The notes: generated by a model from the sequence alone, not told the origin. DNA of 64,000 bases from Spinellus fusiger (GCA_025094145.1 JALLLS010000002.1:372001-436000), one strand, 5' to 3'; counted from the stretch's first letter, positions 12,340-24,144 are shown. A program made the numbers and translations.

Positions 12340-12642
12340 GGAATATATCAACAATACCTTTTGAGAGGAGGACAAAAATTAGTTTTTGTTGTTGCTGATC
12401 TTCAGGGAGAAGGGGGAAATAAAGACACCGACCACCAGTCCAATAAAAAAGGTGACTTTCTATGGAAGAGTGCTTCTGTATAAAGTGGCTCTAGTATGTT
12501 CCTGCACTGTAGAAAAGAGAAGCCTTTGTTCATTAAATATTATTAAACACTATTCACACCCATTCACTCTTCATCAACATGTCCACACAACCCCATTGTA
12601 TTTATCCACTCCTTGCTATCCAATGTGTTTCATATGTTGTCC

Positions 12643-12735
12643 TACACACCTAAGGATTTTTGGGATATAAAAGTAAATACACGAACAATAAGATAACAGT
12701 CTTTTTTATGATTGGTTAATATGTTTTAAAAAGAG
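12643..12735 (-). mobile_element. Right-end fragment of a Plavaka-like element, reversed
   Basis: TACACACCTAAGGATTTTTG, GGATATAAAAGTAAATACAC and the GATTGGTTAATATGTTTTAA block match the reversed right end at 17150-17240 almost base for base. No matching left end is seen nearby. The 300 bp between this and 12339 hold no supportable gene. Confidence 0.65.
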
Positions 12736-12863
12736 TATTTTCAGAAAGTATTGGTGAATTTTTGAGGAAATAAAATAGTGTAGAAATGTAGTATGGTTCC
12801 AAAAAAAAATAAAAAAATAAAAAAAAAGAGACTTACGTGTATCTTGGTTTAGTGCAGTGATAT

Positions 12864-13190
12864 TTACACCGGATTACTTTCTGATGTTTTGATGGATTTG
12901 CTACTACTAGCTAGCCGTTTGTCTGATTGTTGTTGATTAGTAAAGATCAAAAGCTTCATTCTACGAAATAAAAGTAAGCTATTGGCATTCCGGTTTTCCA
13001 CAGCAGGAGTATCTTCATTTGAATAATAGTTATGCAACACTGGGGTAACTCTGGATCTTTCCTCAAGGTATCTTGCAAACCTTTCACAATTGACTGTTGA
13101 AGATGTATGTCTTGACAGGGACAACCCAGTTTCCATTCAATACCAGTGATTGAGCTTCTCACTGCTACAATCTTCAGAGTACGTTCCATG
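12864..13190 (-). pseudogene. Second Fanzor relic, middle region
   Basis: The minus strand encodes CERFARYLEERSRVTPVLHN, then YYSNED and FRRMKLLIFTNQQQSDKRLA. This resembles the conserved Fanzor segment 'F..Y......V...L..HY.......RKL.....N.QR.D..L' that precedes the catalytic half. It lacks a start and the catalytic part, and reading frames change inside. Its orientation is opposite to the relic at 11543, so they are either two insertions or one broken and inverted copy. Assignment rests on pattern recognition only. Confidence 0.5.
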
Positions 13191-13368
13191 AAGAAAATAA
13201 AATAAAGACGAGTTGACCTTTTTCTTATACTATTTCTGTTTTATAACTGGTTTTCACATGGAATTGATTCAACCTGTGATTTGAAAATCGAGAAGTTGTG
13301 CTAAAGCATAATATTTGTATATCTATCAACGGAAACTGTGAATTCCACGAGTTTTCTATCCACACATA

Positions 13369-14183
13369 CAGTCCCAAGTAATAAGTGAGTTGACAGAAAA
13401 TTTTATTTTTCTATTTTTTATTTTGAGAAATAAAGGTACATCTATCAGTTTAAGATGTTCATAATAAAAGATTCATGAAATAACACAATATTTGTAATGG
13501 TTGTTCTTTAGATGATTGTCTATATTCTTATTATAAAAATATTACTCAGTGCTTTGTAATAGAGTCTTTATTTTTAATCACTCTAGTCCCTTTATCATTG
13601 CCCACAACTGTAAAGCGGGACTCATCAGACCAAACAGCCTTGTTTTCACATCATTCATATCTCTTAAATGAAGTGTAATTATTTGCATAGGGTTTCTGCG
13701 AATAGACAAAACGATAGCCAGTTTTGAAGTAGATGACACCTCTTCAAGTCTTTCTATATGCATTCTGGGTCGATTTATGCCTTTGTTTTTATACAATTGG
13801 ACACTCTTGCCCACTGTGCTCTTTGGGATGTCAATACTGTCAGAAATCTCTTGATAAGTAGCATGTCTTTTCCATTGTCCTATGGTCTGACCTCTAATAA
13901 ATATATCATGCTCTCTAGGACTATCTTTATATTCTTGGCTAAGACTTGGCTGATTTTCATTGCTTGGAGTCATTTCTTGAATAAGTTATAAGAGAGAAGA
14001 AAAAGACCTTTATTTTATTTTTCAAAATATAAATAAAAAATTGGTTAGCCATCCACTCATTGATTGCATGGAACTATATATCTTAATTGCTCAGAAGCTA
14101 TCATAAGGTGATTATTAGGCTCAATGCGTGAATAGCAACTAAACACCCAAAAATAAAAATAAAAATAAAAATACTTTGAGCTG
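13369..14183 (-). mobile_element. Tc1/mariner-type TIR element, transposase-bearing relic
   Basis: TA-CAGTCCCAAGTA at 13367 and CTTTGAGCTG-TA at 14185 bracket 815 bp, with TA on both sides as for Tc1/mariner insertions. The right end shares about 110 bp of terminal sequence (CTTTGA.CTG, the AATGCG.GAATAGCAAC block) with the elements at 15301 and 28818. Inside, on the minus strand (about 13560-13973), lies a Tc1 transposase fragment: HTH part RGQTIGQWKRHATYQEISDS, then, in another frame, WSDESRFTVVGNDKG with the first catalytic-type Asp. The C-terminal DDE part is missing. It could be the deleted parent of the other two copies. Confidence 0.62.
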
Positions 14184-14378
14184 TAGCACTATCGTATTTA
14201 TGGGTGGACTTTATATGGCTTGCTAATGTACTATTGCTTCTATATTTCGAAGCATACCTCTATTGCTATTCTTAGTAATAAACTACTACTCTGACTTCAT
14301 TGTAGATAGTAGAATATAGTTTAATATTCATATTCACCAATAAAGATAAGATCAAACACAATTATTTATAGGATAAGT

Positions 14379-15186
14379 TCAAGTCTCATCATTGGCCTGT
14401 AAAAGGTGGACTGTACAGCTGGATTGATCATGCTCCTGCTTAATCTCTTCATTGTCTGTAGTGAGCTGTGATTCCACTTGTGAGTTTGGCTCAACTTCAT
14501 TGGTAATTATGGACTTGGTCTCGATATCTTTTGTAGGTTCAAGACTTTCATTCTTCCTGGATGCCTTCAATATATTGTAAACAGTCGATAAACCAATGCC
14601 AACCATGGCAGCTATCTTTTTTTTGACTGAGTCCATTGACCTTGTGTTCATGTACGATGGTTTTGCGCATGTCTTCATCAACACGTTTTCCCTTTTCACA
14701 AGTCTTATGTAGAGTTCCAGTACTAAGTGTATGTTCATTCAATATTTTACCAACAGTTGTTGGGTGAATGCCAACTATGGCAGCTATCTTCTCTTGAGTG
14801 AGTCCATTGTTAATGTGTTCATGTACAATAGTTTTGCGCATGTCTTCATCAACACGTTTTCCCTTTTTACGAGTCTTATGTGGAATTCTAATACTAAGCC
14901 TGTGCTGTTTCAAGATTCTGGAAACAGTTACATCACTAATACCGATCATATCAGCAATTATCACTTGAGTGAGTCCATTGTTAATGTATTCATGTGCAAT
15001 AGTTTTACGCATGTCTTCATCAACACGTTTTCCCTTTTTACAAGTCTTATGGGTATCTTCATCACTGAAATTCTGTTTATTGGTGTCCGTTTCCTCTGTG
15101 TTGTTTGGTTGTTCAGTCATGGTTGCTTCTTCATTAGTGAAGGCTTTTTTAATGTCATTTGCTTCTTCAGTGAATGAAATAGACAT
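14379..15186 (-). pseudogene. Tandem helix-turn-helix repeat protein, frameshifted copy
   Basis: From the ATG at 15186 the frame encodes an acidic leader, then 57-residue units that each begin KT(C/R)(K/E)KGKRVDEDMRKT and contain an HTH (NGLTQ...IA.M.GI....V..IL). Two units are complete. The third breaks in a run of eight A (coding strand, 14611-14618), where the copy at 29619 has a 7-nt tract. The frame then shifts and the tail (MVGIGLSTVYNILKA, an acidic region) continues in the next frame to a stop at 14379. The single HTH resembles the DNA-binding end of Tc1 transposases, but no DDE domain follows. Leader and 5' flank are almost identical to the intact copy at 29619-30212. One indel separates this from an intact reading frame. 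Confidence 0.75.
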
Positions 15187-15300
15187 TGAGTAATGAAGGT
15201 AGAGAATTGATATAGCTACGCTCCGGTGTAAATAAAGTAAACAGAAAGCAAACCTGGATATTTCATATTCCGAACTGTTTTTATATCAAGACATAACATA

Positions 15301-16100
15301 CAGTCCAGAGTATTTTTTTATTATTATTTTAGGTGTAAATGCTATTTGCACATTGAGCATATTAGCCACTTTATCATAGCTTTTGAACAATTAAGACATA
15401 AATATAAACACTACAAATAAAAAAGTGAAAAGATAATGAAAAATAAGTAGAAATGTATAGAAATGACAATGAAGAATAGACATTAGTTTGGGCTTGACTC
15501 CATAAGCTTCTCAAAGGCAATGGTGAATAGACGGGGTGTGACAATGCTTGAGCCAAAGTGAAGAGCAATGATGTATCCTAAATAGATCCATCATCTGGTA
15601 GCTTGCTCGTTGAGGCTGCTGATGGGTGTGTTGAGTAGGAATACCAACACCATCATGGAGTGCAAATACTTCTCTACCACCCATTCATAACCCGTTTAGA
15701 AAAGCCAGAAGCTGCTAGTGTAGTTGCTGTAGTTGTGTTCTCAGGATTGTCCAAGTTGCTCTAAGTATCCCTCGTTGGTTTTCGGATTACCATAGGATGA
15801 TGGTTATCTTTTTTTTTTGGTATCCTGGTTTCCTTGCTGGCATTATGGCCTTTTTGGATGTCTATTCTTAACTTAGCATCTACTGTCATTTCTACTCATT
15901 TCTCATCATTTTTCCCTCATTTGAGGTTTTATATTTGCCTGTCCTTCTGTTTCTTTTTTCTTCAATTTATTCTTCCCTCATTTGGGTATTTATAGTGTTT
16001 ATATGTATATATTAATTGTTCAAAAGCTCTCATAGGGTAGCTAACATGCTCAATGCGCGAATAGCAACCAAAAACCCAAAAATAAAAATACTTTGAACTG
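15301..16100. mobile_element. Non-autonomous TIR element of the 13369 family (copy 1)
   Basis: 800 bp bounded by TA-CAGTCCAGAGTATTTT and ACTTTGAACTG-TA. The inverted ends extend for about 110 bp (GCTATTTGCACATTGAGCAT, TTGAACAATTAAGA). There is no transposase. The inner part is shared with 28818-29504 in reverse. The terminal CAGT and TA flanks are Tc1/mariner-like. Confidence 0.75.
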
Positions 16101-16120
16101 TATCAATCCTTGAAGAAATA

Positions 16121-17134
16121 ATCCACACCCAATTGAATTTAATAATTACCAAAAACTTTATAATATAATACTCTTATTTTTGCATAAAACTCTTATTCTT
16201 TCAAAATAGTGTTAAACCAACACAACATGTCATATACATTTTTAGTAACTCACACTCGTGGAGAATATAATAAAGAAGAAGATAAAAAGCTACAGGGCAT
16301 TTGTTACCTGTTGAAGACTGGATTAGAATTGACTGTTATTACAAGTGTAGTTGAAATGAAAAAGTCTATAGTTCAAAATATTATTAGAAACATCAAAGAA
16401 CGTGGGTCACGATTACGTTTAAGGAGTCATGGAAAACATAAAAAGCCAGTGAGAAGGACCTCAGACACTTGGAAAAGATCATTAGAAAGGGTCCATTTGC
16501 CCCATATAATCAGCTGAAATTGGAAATGTTGAAGATTCAAGTTGATGTATGTAGAAACACCCTTATTAACTACTGTAATCAGTTAGTGTTTGGATCTTTT
16601 TATGTAAAGCACGCTCTGGCCTTGACTTTAGAATAAAAAGAGAAATGAATTGACTGAGCAAGTGTGCTAGCTGTCATATTGGGGCCTATGCTAGATAGTG
16701 AAGAAAGACGCATTAGATTCGAGGCTTTGATTCCTATCACACACAATGTCTTGACTTGAACCCAATTGAACATGTCTAGTGGGCTGTGGAAATACGAATT
16801 GAAGAAAGAAAGGTATCTATTACTAATGTAGAAGGTTTAAAGGCTCTACTTGGAGAAGAGTGGAAGAGGGTTCGTATTGAACTTGCATAGCAATAAATTC
16901 AAAGTATGACGGACAGATAGATGCCAGTCAGTCATTGATGCCAAAGAAGGCTATACAAAATATTAACTATATTATTATTATTATTTTCAATCATTAAAAA
17001 TGTTGAGCTTTGTTGAGTTTAAGTTTGAAGCTTCTAGATCAAATGTGGAGTGTTTTATTTAATATTGAACATGTCCTATATATTTTGTCTTAAAATTTAT
17101 TTTCAAAAGTATTCAATTCAATTGGGTGTGGCTG
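16121..17134 (+). mobile_element. Tc1/mariner element, copy 1, internally deleted
   Basis: The ends ATCCACACCCAATTGAATTT and CAATTCAATTGGGTGTGGCTG lie between TA dinucleotides (16119-16120, 17135-17136). Plus-strand transposase pieces: about 16227-16517 gives THTRGEYNKEEDKKL, then the HTH IVQNIIRNIKERGSRLRLR; it continues in other frames to YNQLKLEMLKIQVDVCRNT. After a large deletion comes a degraded DDE part (DLNPIEH near 16757). The element is 1,014 bp against 1,346 for copy 2 and is not functional. It ends 15 bp from the Plavaka-like element at 17150. Confidence 0.82.
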
Positions 17135-17149
17135 TAGTATTAGCTATAA

Positions 17150-20100
17150 TACACACCTAAAGATTTTTGGGATATAAAAGTAAATACACAGACAATAAAA
17201 TCGCAATATTCTTATGATTGGCTAATGTGTTTGAAAAGGGTATTTTCGCTGTGTAAATGGTCCATTTCAAACTCTACTTGCTTATTTTAGCAGTGACTAT
17301 TGACTTTACAGCCAATCCTATACTTTTTAATTGTAAAGACAAGAAATTAGAACCAGAACTCTCTTAATATTACAACTCAGTCACTGATATTCTTCTCTTA
17401 ACATAATGTGTTATCCATAAGCCCATAGTATCTACAGCATAACAATGTTGAAAGTGTATTTATTATAGAACACACTGAATTAACTCTAGTGGTTATTGTT
17501 CATAAAATAGAACCAAACTCACTTGCATTGAGAACAGTGCATTCATTCATTGACTGAATGTCAACTGCCTCTACAACTACTACATCATCAAAATCTACCA
17601 CAACTGTAGTGCTCAAGGGCAAGACAACATTGTTTCCAATGCTATCCTTTTGACCCAAAGAAAAATTTGTGAGAGAGTTGGGGCTTTCTAAAGCCAATGT
17701 AAGATATTGTGGGTGGGTAGATGGAGTTTGGTCAGAGGCTAATTGAAAGTTGTATGGCACAATGGTAGCCATATTCTTTTTTCTGTCAATGACAACGATC
17801 TTATCAAAGACGGGAGAAGCACCAGAAGAAAAGGAAAAGAGACCAGTCAGACCAACAACAATGCTTTTGGAGCTGCTGTTGTTATCTGAAAGCTCGCGGG
17901 AGAGAACAAGAGGATGGAACTGTTGAAACAGCTTAACATCGGCTCCAGCAGTGAAGAGACTACCATGACCAGACACTTGCCAGTATCCACTTTGGAAGAT
18001 ATGTGTGGAAATGCATTTCTTCCCAAAGGAAATTGCAACATAATGGGAGGGCGATTGGCGGTTGGTGTGCAGTATATGTTCTCTGATGAACTTGTTATAC
18101 TGCTCTCCTCTCTCAGTCTCATAGCGGATAGGCAATCCGAAATGCAAGATGTCTTCATGCAAATGGTGAAGATGCATTTTCGAAGTGCTGCTAATGATTG
18201 TCTTCTTCACAGAATTCTTTGGGGCTGGCAGGGCATCATACTGGATGATTGCAGCAACCAACTCTTGCGTGCAATATCTCACCTTGTTCATGTAGATGTC
18301 CAGAGAGACATTGATTCTTTGCATATAAAGAATAGAGACGAGAGAACCAAGCTTCACAAAACAATTATGAATGATTGCTTTTGAGCTGTTGATGGCTATG
18401 GCTTCTTTCTGAACTAGTGAATGCAAGATGGTGAGCATCTGCTGTACAATGATCTCGAAATTTCTTCCGAGATATGAACCACAGAAGCGAAAAGGTGTGC
18501 GATGCTTTCTTGTGAAAGCCTTCGAATCGTAATTGAAAAAACTTTCTTCCAAGTGCTTGACTTCATCTTCGGTATAAAGTGGCACCATGCCAATCACAAG
18601 GTATCTTGCAATACCAAGGAGGATGGTGTGCAAGATTTCTACTGGGCAATCCTTAAAGGGATTCCATGATTGAAGAGACAAGAGGGCTTCACTACCAGTT
18701 AGCTTATAGCCAGTGCTGGGGCTACTTCTGAGGCTGGCATTGTTGGGGTTGTTGTTGCAGTGTTGGCACATCTTTACCAACTCTTCCATTCTTCTGGCAG
18801 GAGCACCCTCCTCTACTACACTTCCACTTCTTTTTCTCCAGAAACACTTTCTGTATGGTAGGTTGGCACTTGTACCAAGACTACATGCCATGGCCGCATA
18901 CATGGGATTGTCTGCCATAATGAGGTGAGGTACACCAACAACAAGAACAGATTCTCCACATCAAAAATCTTGACGTCTCTCTCCAACATCTCCAAGTCCT
19001 TTACCAGCTCCGGAAGCATCTCCATTGCCGACAACTTGTTACTTGTACAGATAAAGAACGTGTTCTCTATCTTGTTCTGCTCTTTAAATGCCAATGCAGC
19101 AGGAGACATTACCCAACTTTCGAATTTGTTCCACTTCTTGGTGGTATTTCCACTCATGTCATCCGAGAAAAAGTTCAGAGGCACAATTTTCATTGGCATG
19201 GACTGTGCATTGGGGTTGGTGGTAACTCTCTTGAAAGTGTAATGGTTGGTGGAGTTGGTGTGGGAGTTTGATATTTCTTATAATATCTAGTATGACAATG
19301 ACACTACTAACAGAAAAACCAGGTGTTGCTTCATAAGCTTCAGCCATCAGTTTATCACATAATGTGAAGAGAGAGAAAAAGAGGCAAGCTTATATGTTGT
19401 TGTTGTTGTTGTTCCTTTACCGGGAGAGGTGTACACTCTATCCCCAACCCAGAGATCAACAGAAGTACCGTTGATGGTAGCAGTTGCCATGGGGTGCTGG
19501 AGCAGCGGATGGATTCTCCACTTCTCTCCTTGAGTTACAGAAACTTGTTGGTTGGGTGTTCTGTCTGGCAGGGCATAGAGCATTGTTGTTTCTGTTGGGT
19601 TGTCAGTGAGGAGTTTCAGGTGCTCCGAGGGCTTATTCGTGAAGAACTCATGAATATTAGTGGTGGGGGCAAGCCTTTGAACTTCTTTACCACAGCAACT
19701 TGGTGAGTGGTGATGAGGAACTTGGGGACATTGTTATTTGCTCTCTTGTCAAGATGGAGAACCTTGTCCAAGGCAGGCATCTTTTCCTGAGGATTCTTAA
19801 GGCAGGCATCCCTTATGTCCTGGAGCAATGTTATAACCTTTCCCACAAGTGCCTTTGAGAAGCAACTCCTCATTCTCAGAAAAGAAACAATGAAAGATCA
19901 CTTCTAATCTTGAAGCAAATGGGAAGATACCATCCACAAATGCAGTCTCCTCAAAAGCATTGCTGCTACTGTCAAACTCTTCTTCTCCAGCAGCCCAAAG
20001 AGCTTCCTCTCCAAGCACTTCTTCAGCTTCAGTGATGAACTTGTGGTCATCATCACTCTCTTCTACTACACAAAAGGCTGTGGTGATAGCGGGGAGAGGT

Positions 20101-21180
20101 CTGTGAACAATAGCAATGAAGTATGATGAGTCTAGTTCTTATCATTTTATACCTATGTTTCTACGATAAATACCGAGAAGACTCATCTATAGGACTATTC
20201 ATAGAGAATGAGTAACATTACTTTTAGACTTAAGATTAATCTTACATGTTGTGGATGATACTATGTGCTTTCATAAATTTCCTTGTTTTGAATGTCTTCT
20301 GGCAGACATTGCAGGTGAATGTTTCATTCTTCTTGAATTTGATGGTAGAGAAAGACATGGTAAACAAGATTTCAATGGAAGTTAGAAAGAGAGTGAGTTG
20401 TTTGACTTAATTGTAGGAAATTGAAGGCTAAAGTGTGTATACATCACCAGAATAAAGCTATCTTTTATTCTTTGGTCTATTATTATCTTGATATTTCTTA
20501 CACTGCCCATACAACATTATACTTAATTAATCGTCAAGATGAGCATAAATGAGCAAGGTAATGTACTATTATTAACAAAGAGAAATAATAGAAGAAAGTG
20601 ATAGACACCACCAAAGGCTATTCTAGTGATAAAAAGGTAAATAGCGCCTTTATTAGGGCTTAAGCTCATTGTATTCTACAAGACATGGCACTGACTCTTC
20701 TTCTAATAGATAATATATGGCTTATTATTCTCAAGACAAGTATTAAGTACAAGGTAAGCATACTATCTCTCTTGATTGAACTATTACTAATAAACTCTTT
20801 TGATATTAGACAAGTTAAGTCTCTTCTCAAGTCAGTCTCAGGTGGTCTATTCTTCCTTCCATACTGTCTGGAGTGTCTAAGGTATATTCCTAAGCATATT
20901 CATCTATCTCCTAATAACAAAGCATTAGGATTTTAGGGTGTGGTTTCTATTGCTATGAAGGAATACGCATAGAACAGCAGTAGCTATAGTAATAGTATAT
21001 TATTAGCTATATTATTATAATAAACAATTTTATCCATCAATAATTTTATTCATAAACAATATATTTTTATTGATAATACAATTTGATTTTAAATACAGCT
21101 CCATAAAAGGGAAGTTTAATTATGACGTAAAAGGAAGGCTGTATCACCGCTTAAAGGCGAGAAAAATCTTTGAGTGTGTA
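17150..21180 (-). mobile_element. Plavaka-like (CMC superfamily) DNA transposon, longest copy
   Basis: A 4,031-bp element on the minus strand. The left end at 21180 reads TACACACTCAAAGATTTTTC and the right end at 17150 reads TACACACCTAAAGATTTTTG, so the shared inverted terminus is about 20 bp and the inner parts differ. It contains the broken transposase gene at 17500-20358. I saw no clear target-site duplication. Neighbours are a Tc1 copy on one side and a right-end fragment of a sister element (21181-21317) on the other. Confidence 0.75.
17500..20358 (-). pseudogene. C2H2-finger Plavaka-like transposase, frame-broken copy 1
   Basis: Exon 20246-20358 starts MSFSTIKFKK and carries a C2H2 finger (CNVCQKTF, H-x3-H). 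A 145-nt GT-AG intron leads to an acidic region from 20100. The homologous protein then needs changes of frame near 19860, 19690, 19400-19260 and 18930: KALVGKVITLLQDIRDACLK, EHLKLLTDNPTETTMLYALP, FFSDDMSGNTTKKWNKFESW, then a 472-aa open part, MADNPMYAAMACSLG ... CRKC-type (here YRKC) ... DCPVEILHTILLGIARYLV. The SDDxSGNxxKKWNKF, ADNPM and PVEILHTILLG blocks are those I associate with fungal Plavaka-type transposases. Some breaks could be unrecognised introns, but several are one-base shifts. The same shifts are in the copy at 49653. Confidence 0.62.
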
Positions 21181-21317
21181 GAATAGACCCACTGAGTTTG
21201 AAAATGATGATTTAGACAGCAAAAAAGCCTTTTCAAACACATTAGCCAAACATAAAAACATTGCAATTTTATTCTCAGGATATTTTCTTATATATCCCAA
21301 ACATCTTTGGGTGTGTA
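21181..21317 (+). mobile_element. Right-end fragment of a Plavaka-like element
   Basis: The ACAGCAAAAAAGCCTTTTCA block, the AACACATTAGCC block and the terminus ATCTTTGGGTGTGTA match the right end at 52742. It abuts the left end of the 17150-21180 element, so the latter may sit inside or against an older copy. Confidence 0.7.
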
Positions 21318-21350
21318 GTAATCTATTGATTAGACTAGATTAGACTATAT

Positions 21351-21380
21351 TCTGTTCTATTCTGTTCTATTCTGTTCTAT
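21351..21380. repeat. (TCTGTTCTAT)3 tandem repeat
   Basis: Three exact 10-bp units, then a related TATTATGT run, in the spacer between the mobile block and the transporter gene. The rest of 21381-21675 is probably promoter and leader of that gene. Confidence 0.85.
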
Positions 21381-21675
21381 TATATTATGTTATATTATAA
21401 TCTTACTTCTACTTCTAATCCTACACCAACTCTGTGACCTTGTAGATAAGCTCGGACTCTATTTGCACTGCCCAGTTTATTGTTGGGCTGTCCTTGAAGC
21501 TGTCTTGAATAGAATCCCAACACAACCAACGAGCAATGCAAAATTCTTTCTGTTTTTTCCCGTGTAACTTAAGGGCTTGCCTTTTCTCTTTTTTCTGCCT
21601 CATCTGATCTTGCTTTATAAACAGCAAAAATCCTATTCTTTTCATGGCTTCCTTTCTCTTACTTGTGTGTTTGCA

Positions 21676-23821
21676 ATGGATATTCCTAACAAAATGTCCC
21701 GAGTAGACTCTGAGGGGGACAATGTGCCTCGTATCAGGAACCTCCATCCCTCACAAATGTCACCCAACGACTCGTCCTTTTACTATGGAACAACCCCTCA
21801 AGAAGGCTATTTGGTAGAAAGAATGCCCTCCAACACTCTGTCAGAGCGGATTGGGTCTTTTGTAGGATCCTACTCAAGAACATCCATGATGTACCTGGCA
21901 GAGAACTTGGCGGTTCCTTCCTCCACCACAACAGTAAGTAAAAAGAAAACAGCCTATCCATTTTGCCCTGTGTAGTATGTTTATTCTCTTGGATGGCTCA
22001 TTCTAGTTGGAGGACGAGGAGGACAGACTCTCCATTGCCTCGGGTCAGATCTCAAGGTACATCGTGTAGCCTGAATAGATAGAAGAAACCACTCAACTCA
22101 TTTGTGGTAGATACCCCTCAACAGATCATGAGGGACGATCTCTGTTGCGAGTGGGAAGAATAGAATCAGGAGGAGGAGGCACAGACAGGGCTTCTTTGAT
22201 GTTCACTCATTTAGACAAGGTGCTGACATCTCATAGCATTGCTTCTGTTGCTGAAGAGTATCAAATAGATCCTCATGGATCTTACAGCCTACAGAAATCC
22301 TCATTTACACAGTCCATCTTCAATTCAATTAATATTCTTATGGGCATTGGTATTCTTGCTCTTCCTCTTGGCTTCAAAGTAGGGACTCTTCATTTTTCAT
22401 TGTAGAGTGGAGGTTCTTGAGATCACTCACCCTTTTCTTTCGTTCTTAACAGTGTGCTGGTTGGGTGGTCGGCATTTCTGTGTTTGTGTTCTGTTGTGTT
22501 TTGACCAACTATACAGCCAAATTGCTTGCTAAATGTCTTGATGCTGACTTGGATTCTCGTACCTATGGTGATATGGGCGCTGCTGCCTTTGGTATTCGGG
22601 GTCGAGTCGGAGTCACTCTATTGTTTATCACTGAGCTAATAACAAGCAGGTAAATAGGATGAGAGGTAGAGATAGAGAGAGATATAAAAGGGGGGAGGGG
22701 GTATTGCCACTGTACAGTGCATTTTGGAGGCTGTTTTCCTAACATTAGTTTGGCTAGTGTGGCACTGGTGGTATTGCTAGGAGATGGTATCGACTCTCTG
22801 TTTCCTGGTTATTCTCCATTCTTCATCAGAATTCTTTCTTTCCTACTGCTCACACCCATGCTCTTCCTGCCTGTGCGACATTTGTCCTATACCAGTTTGT
22901 TGGGCATTATTAGTGCATTTAGTATTATTTTTGTGATTATTGTGGATGGTTTATCCAAGCCAGATGCTCCTGGAAGTCTGCATGAGCCAGCTGTATGTAT
23001 TTCTCTCTTGGTGTTGTCTTACCTGCAGATATAGACAGAAGAACAAGAAAAGAGGGAAAGAGTGATGAGCAATGAGGATACTTGCTAATGCTACTTATAA
23101 CATTAGGATACAGAAATGTGGCCCTCAGACTGGATGACAGTTCCCCTTAGCTTTGGTCTTATTATGGCTGGATTTGCAGGCCATGCTGTCTTCCCTACTG
23201 TCTACCGCGACATGGACAGCCCAAAGAAATACTCCACCATGGTCAATTGGACCTATGTCGCCACTGCAATTGTTTACTTTGGTGTGGCTTCTTGTGGCTA
23301 TCTTATGTTTGGTTCACAAACAATGCAGGAAGTAAGTCCATAAAAAAACCTCTATTGTTTTTTAACTGTTTCAGATTACACAAAATATTATGTCTGTGCC
23401 TGAGTACAACCAGACCCTGAACCGTTTAGCAGTATGGCTAATTGCAATGAACCCAGTAGCAAAGTATGGCCTTACCTTGAATCCCATCAATCTCAGCTGG
23501 CAGATATTCCTCTTCAGAAACACTTCTCTTGAGCAATGGTGTGCAAAGAGTACCTGGCGTGAACCCACCCTCACCTTCATTGGCAAAATTGCTATGAGCT
23601 GCTTTATCATTGGATTGGCTTATGCTATTCCAGACTTTGATAAGCTCATGTCTTTGCTGGGTGCCTTTTTCTCCTTTGTGATTTCTGGTATTTTCCCTCT
23701 TATTTGCCATTTGAAGTTGTTTGGAGATACCTTGTCAGGGCCAGAGAAGCTGCTCAATTACACTTTACTCTTTATTGCTTCGTCTATGGCTATTTCAGGT
23801 ACCATTTGGAGTTTCCTCTAA
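21676..23821 (+). CDS. Vacuolar amino-acid transporter, AVT/SLC32-36 type
   Basis: Seven exons, 21676-21933, 22007-22056, 22111-22378, 22453-22649, 22758-22992, 23107-23331 and 23375-23821, give about 559 aa. Exon 5 could instead begin at 22749, adding three residues in frame; family alignment favours SSVALVVLLGD. The first about 200 residues are a Ser-rich cytosolic tail. The amino-acid/auxin permease fold begins at SSFTQSIFNSINILMGIGIL, followed by PLGFK, CAGWVVGISVFVFCC, TAKLLAKCLD, RTYGDMGAAAFG and about ten more hydrophobic segments, among them FGLIMAGFAGHAVFPTVYRDM and NPVAKYGLTLNPI. GxGILALPxGFK is the family signature. Known role: proton-coupled amino-acid movement across the vacuolar membrane, in AVT1-like or AVT3/4-like direction. 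Substrate is not determined. Confidence 0.9.
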
Positions 23822-24144
23822 ACTATCTTATTCTATTTAAACTCTATTTGTACACATTCTATTATTACAACAAGAATTTTATTTATTTACAAGTAATGTC
23901 TGTTTCATGGGGAGAGAGAAGGGGACAGGGTTGTGGAGACAGTGGTACCTTTTATTGTCTTTATGAGGTCATAAGTCCATAGGGTGAGGTGGAAGTCGAT
24001 TTAAAATTCTGCCTTTTGTTATTATTATGTTGGTACAAAGAGAAAAAAAAAGGGACAGAGGTATACAGCAGCAAATGACTTGTATAAAATAGGATTGAGG
24101 GATATTATGACAGGCTAAAATAGATATGTTTTGCTCTCCTTTGT

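Noticed and set aside
20685..20936. 83-codon frame repeated at 49075-49326
   Set aside because: It lies antisense in the 5' region of the Plavaka-like element; identity between copies follows from the DNA duplication and not from coding constraint.
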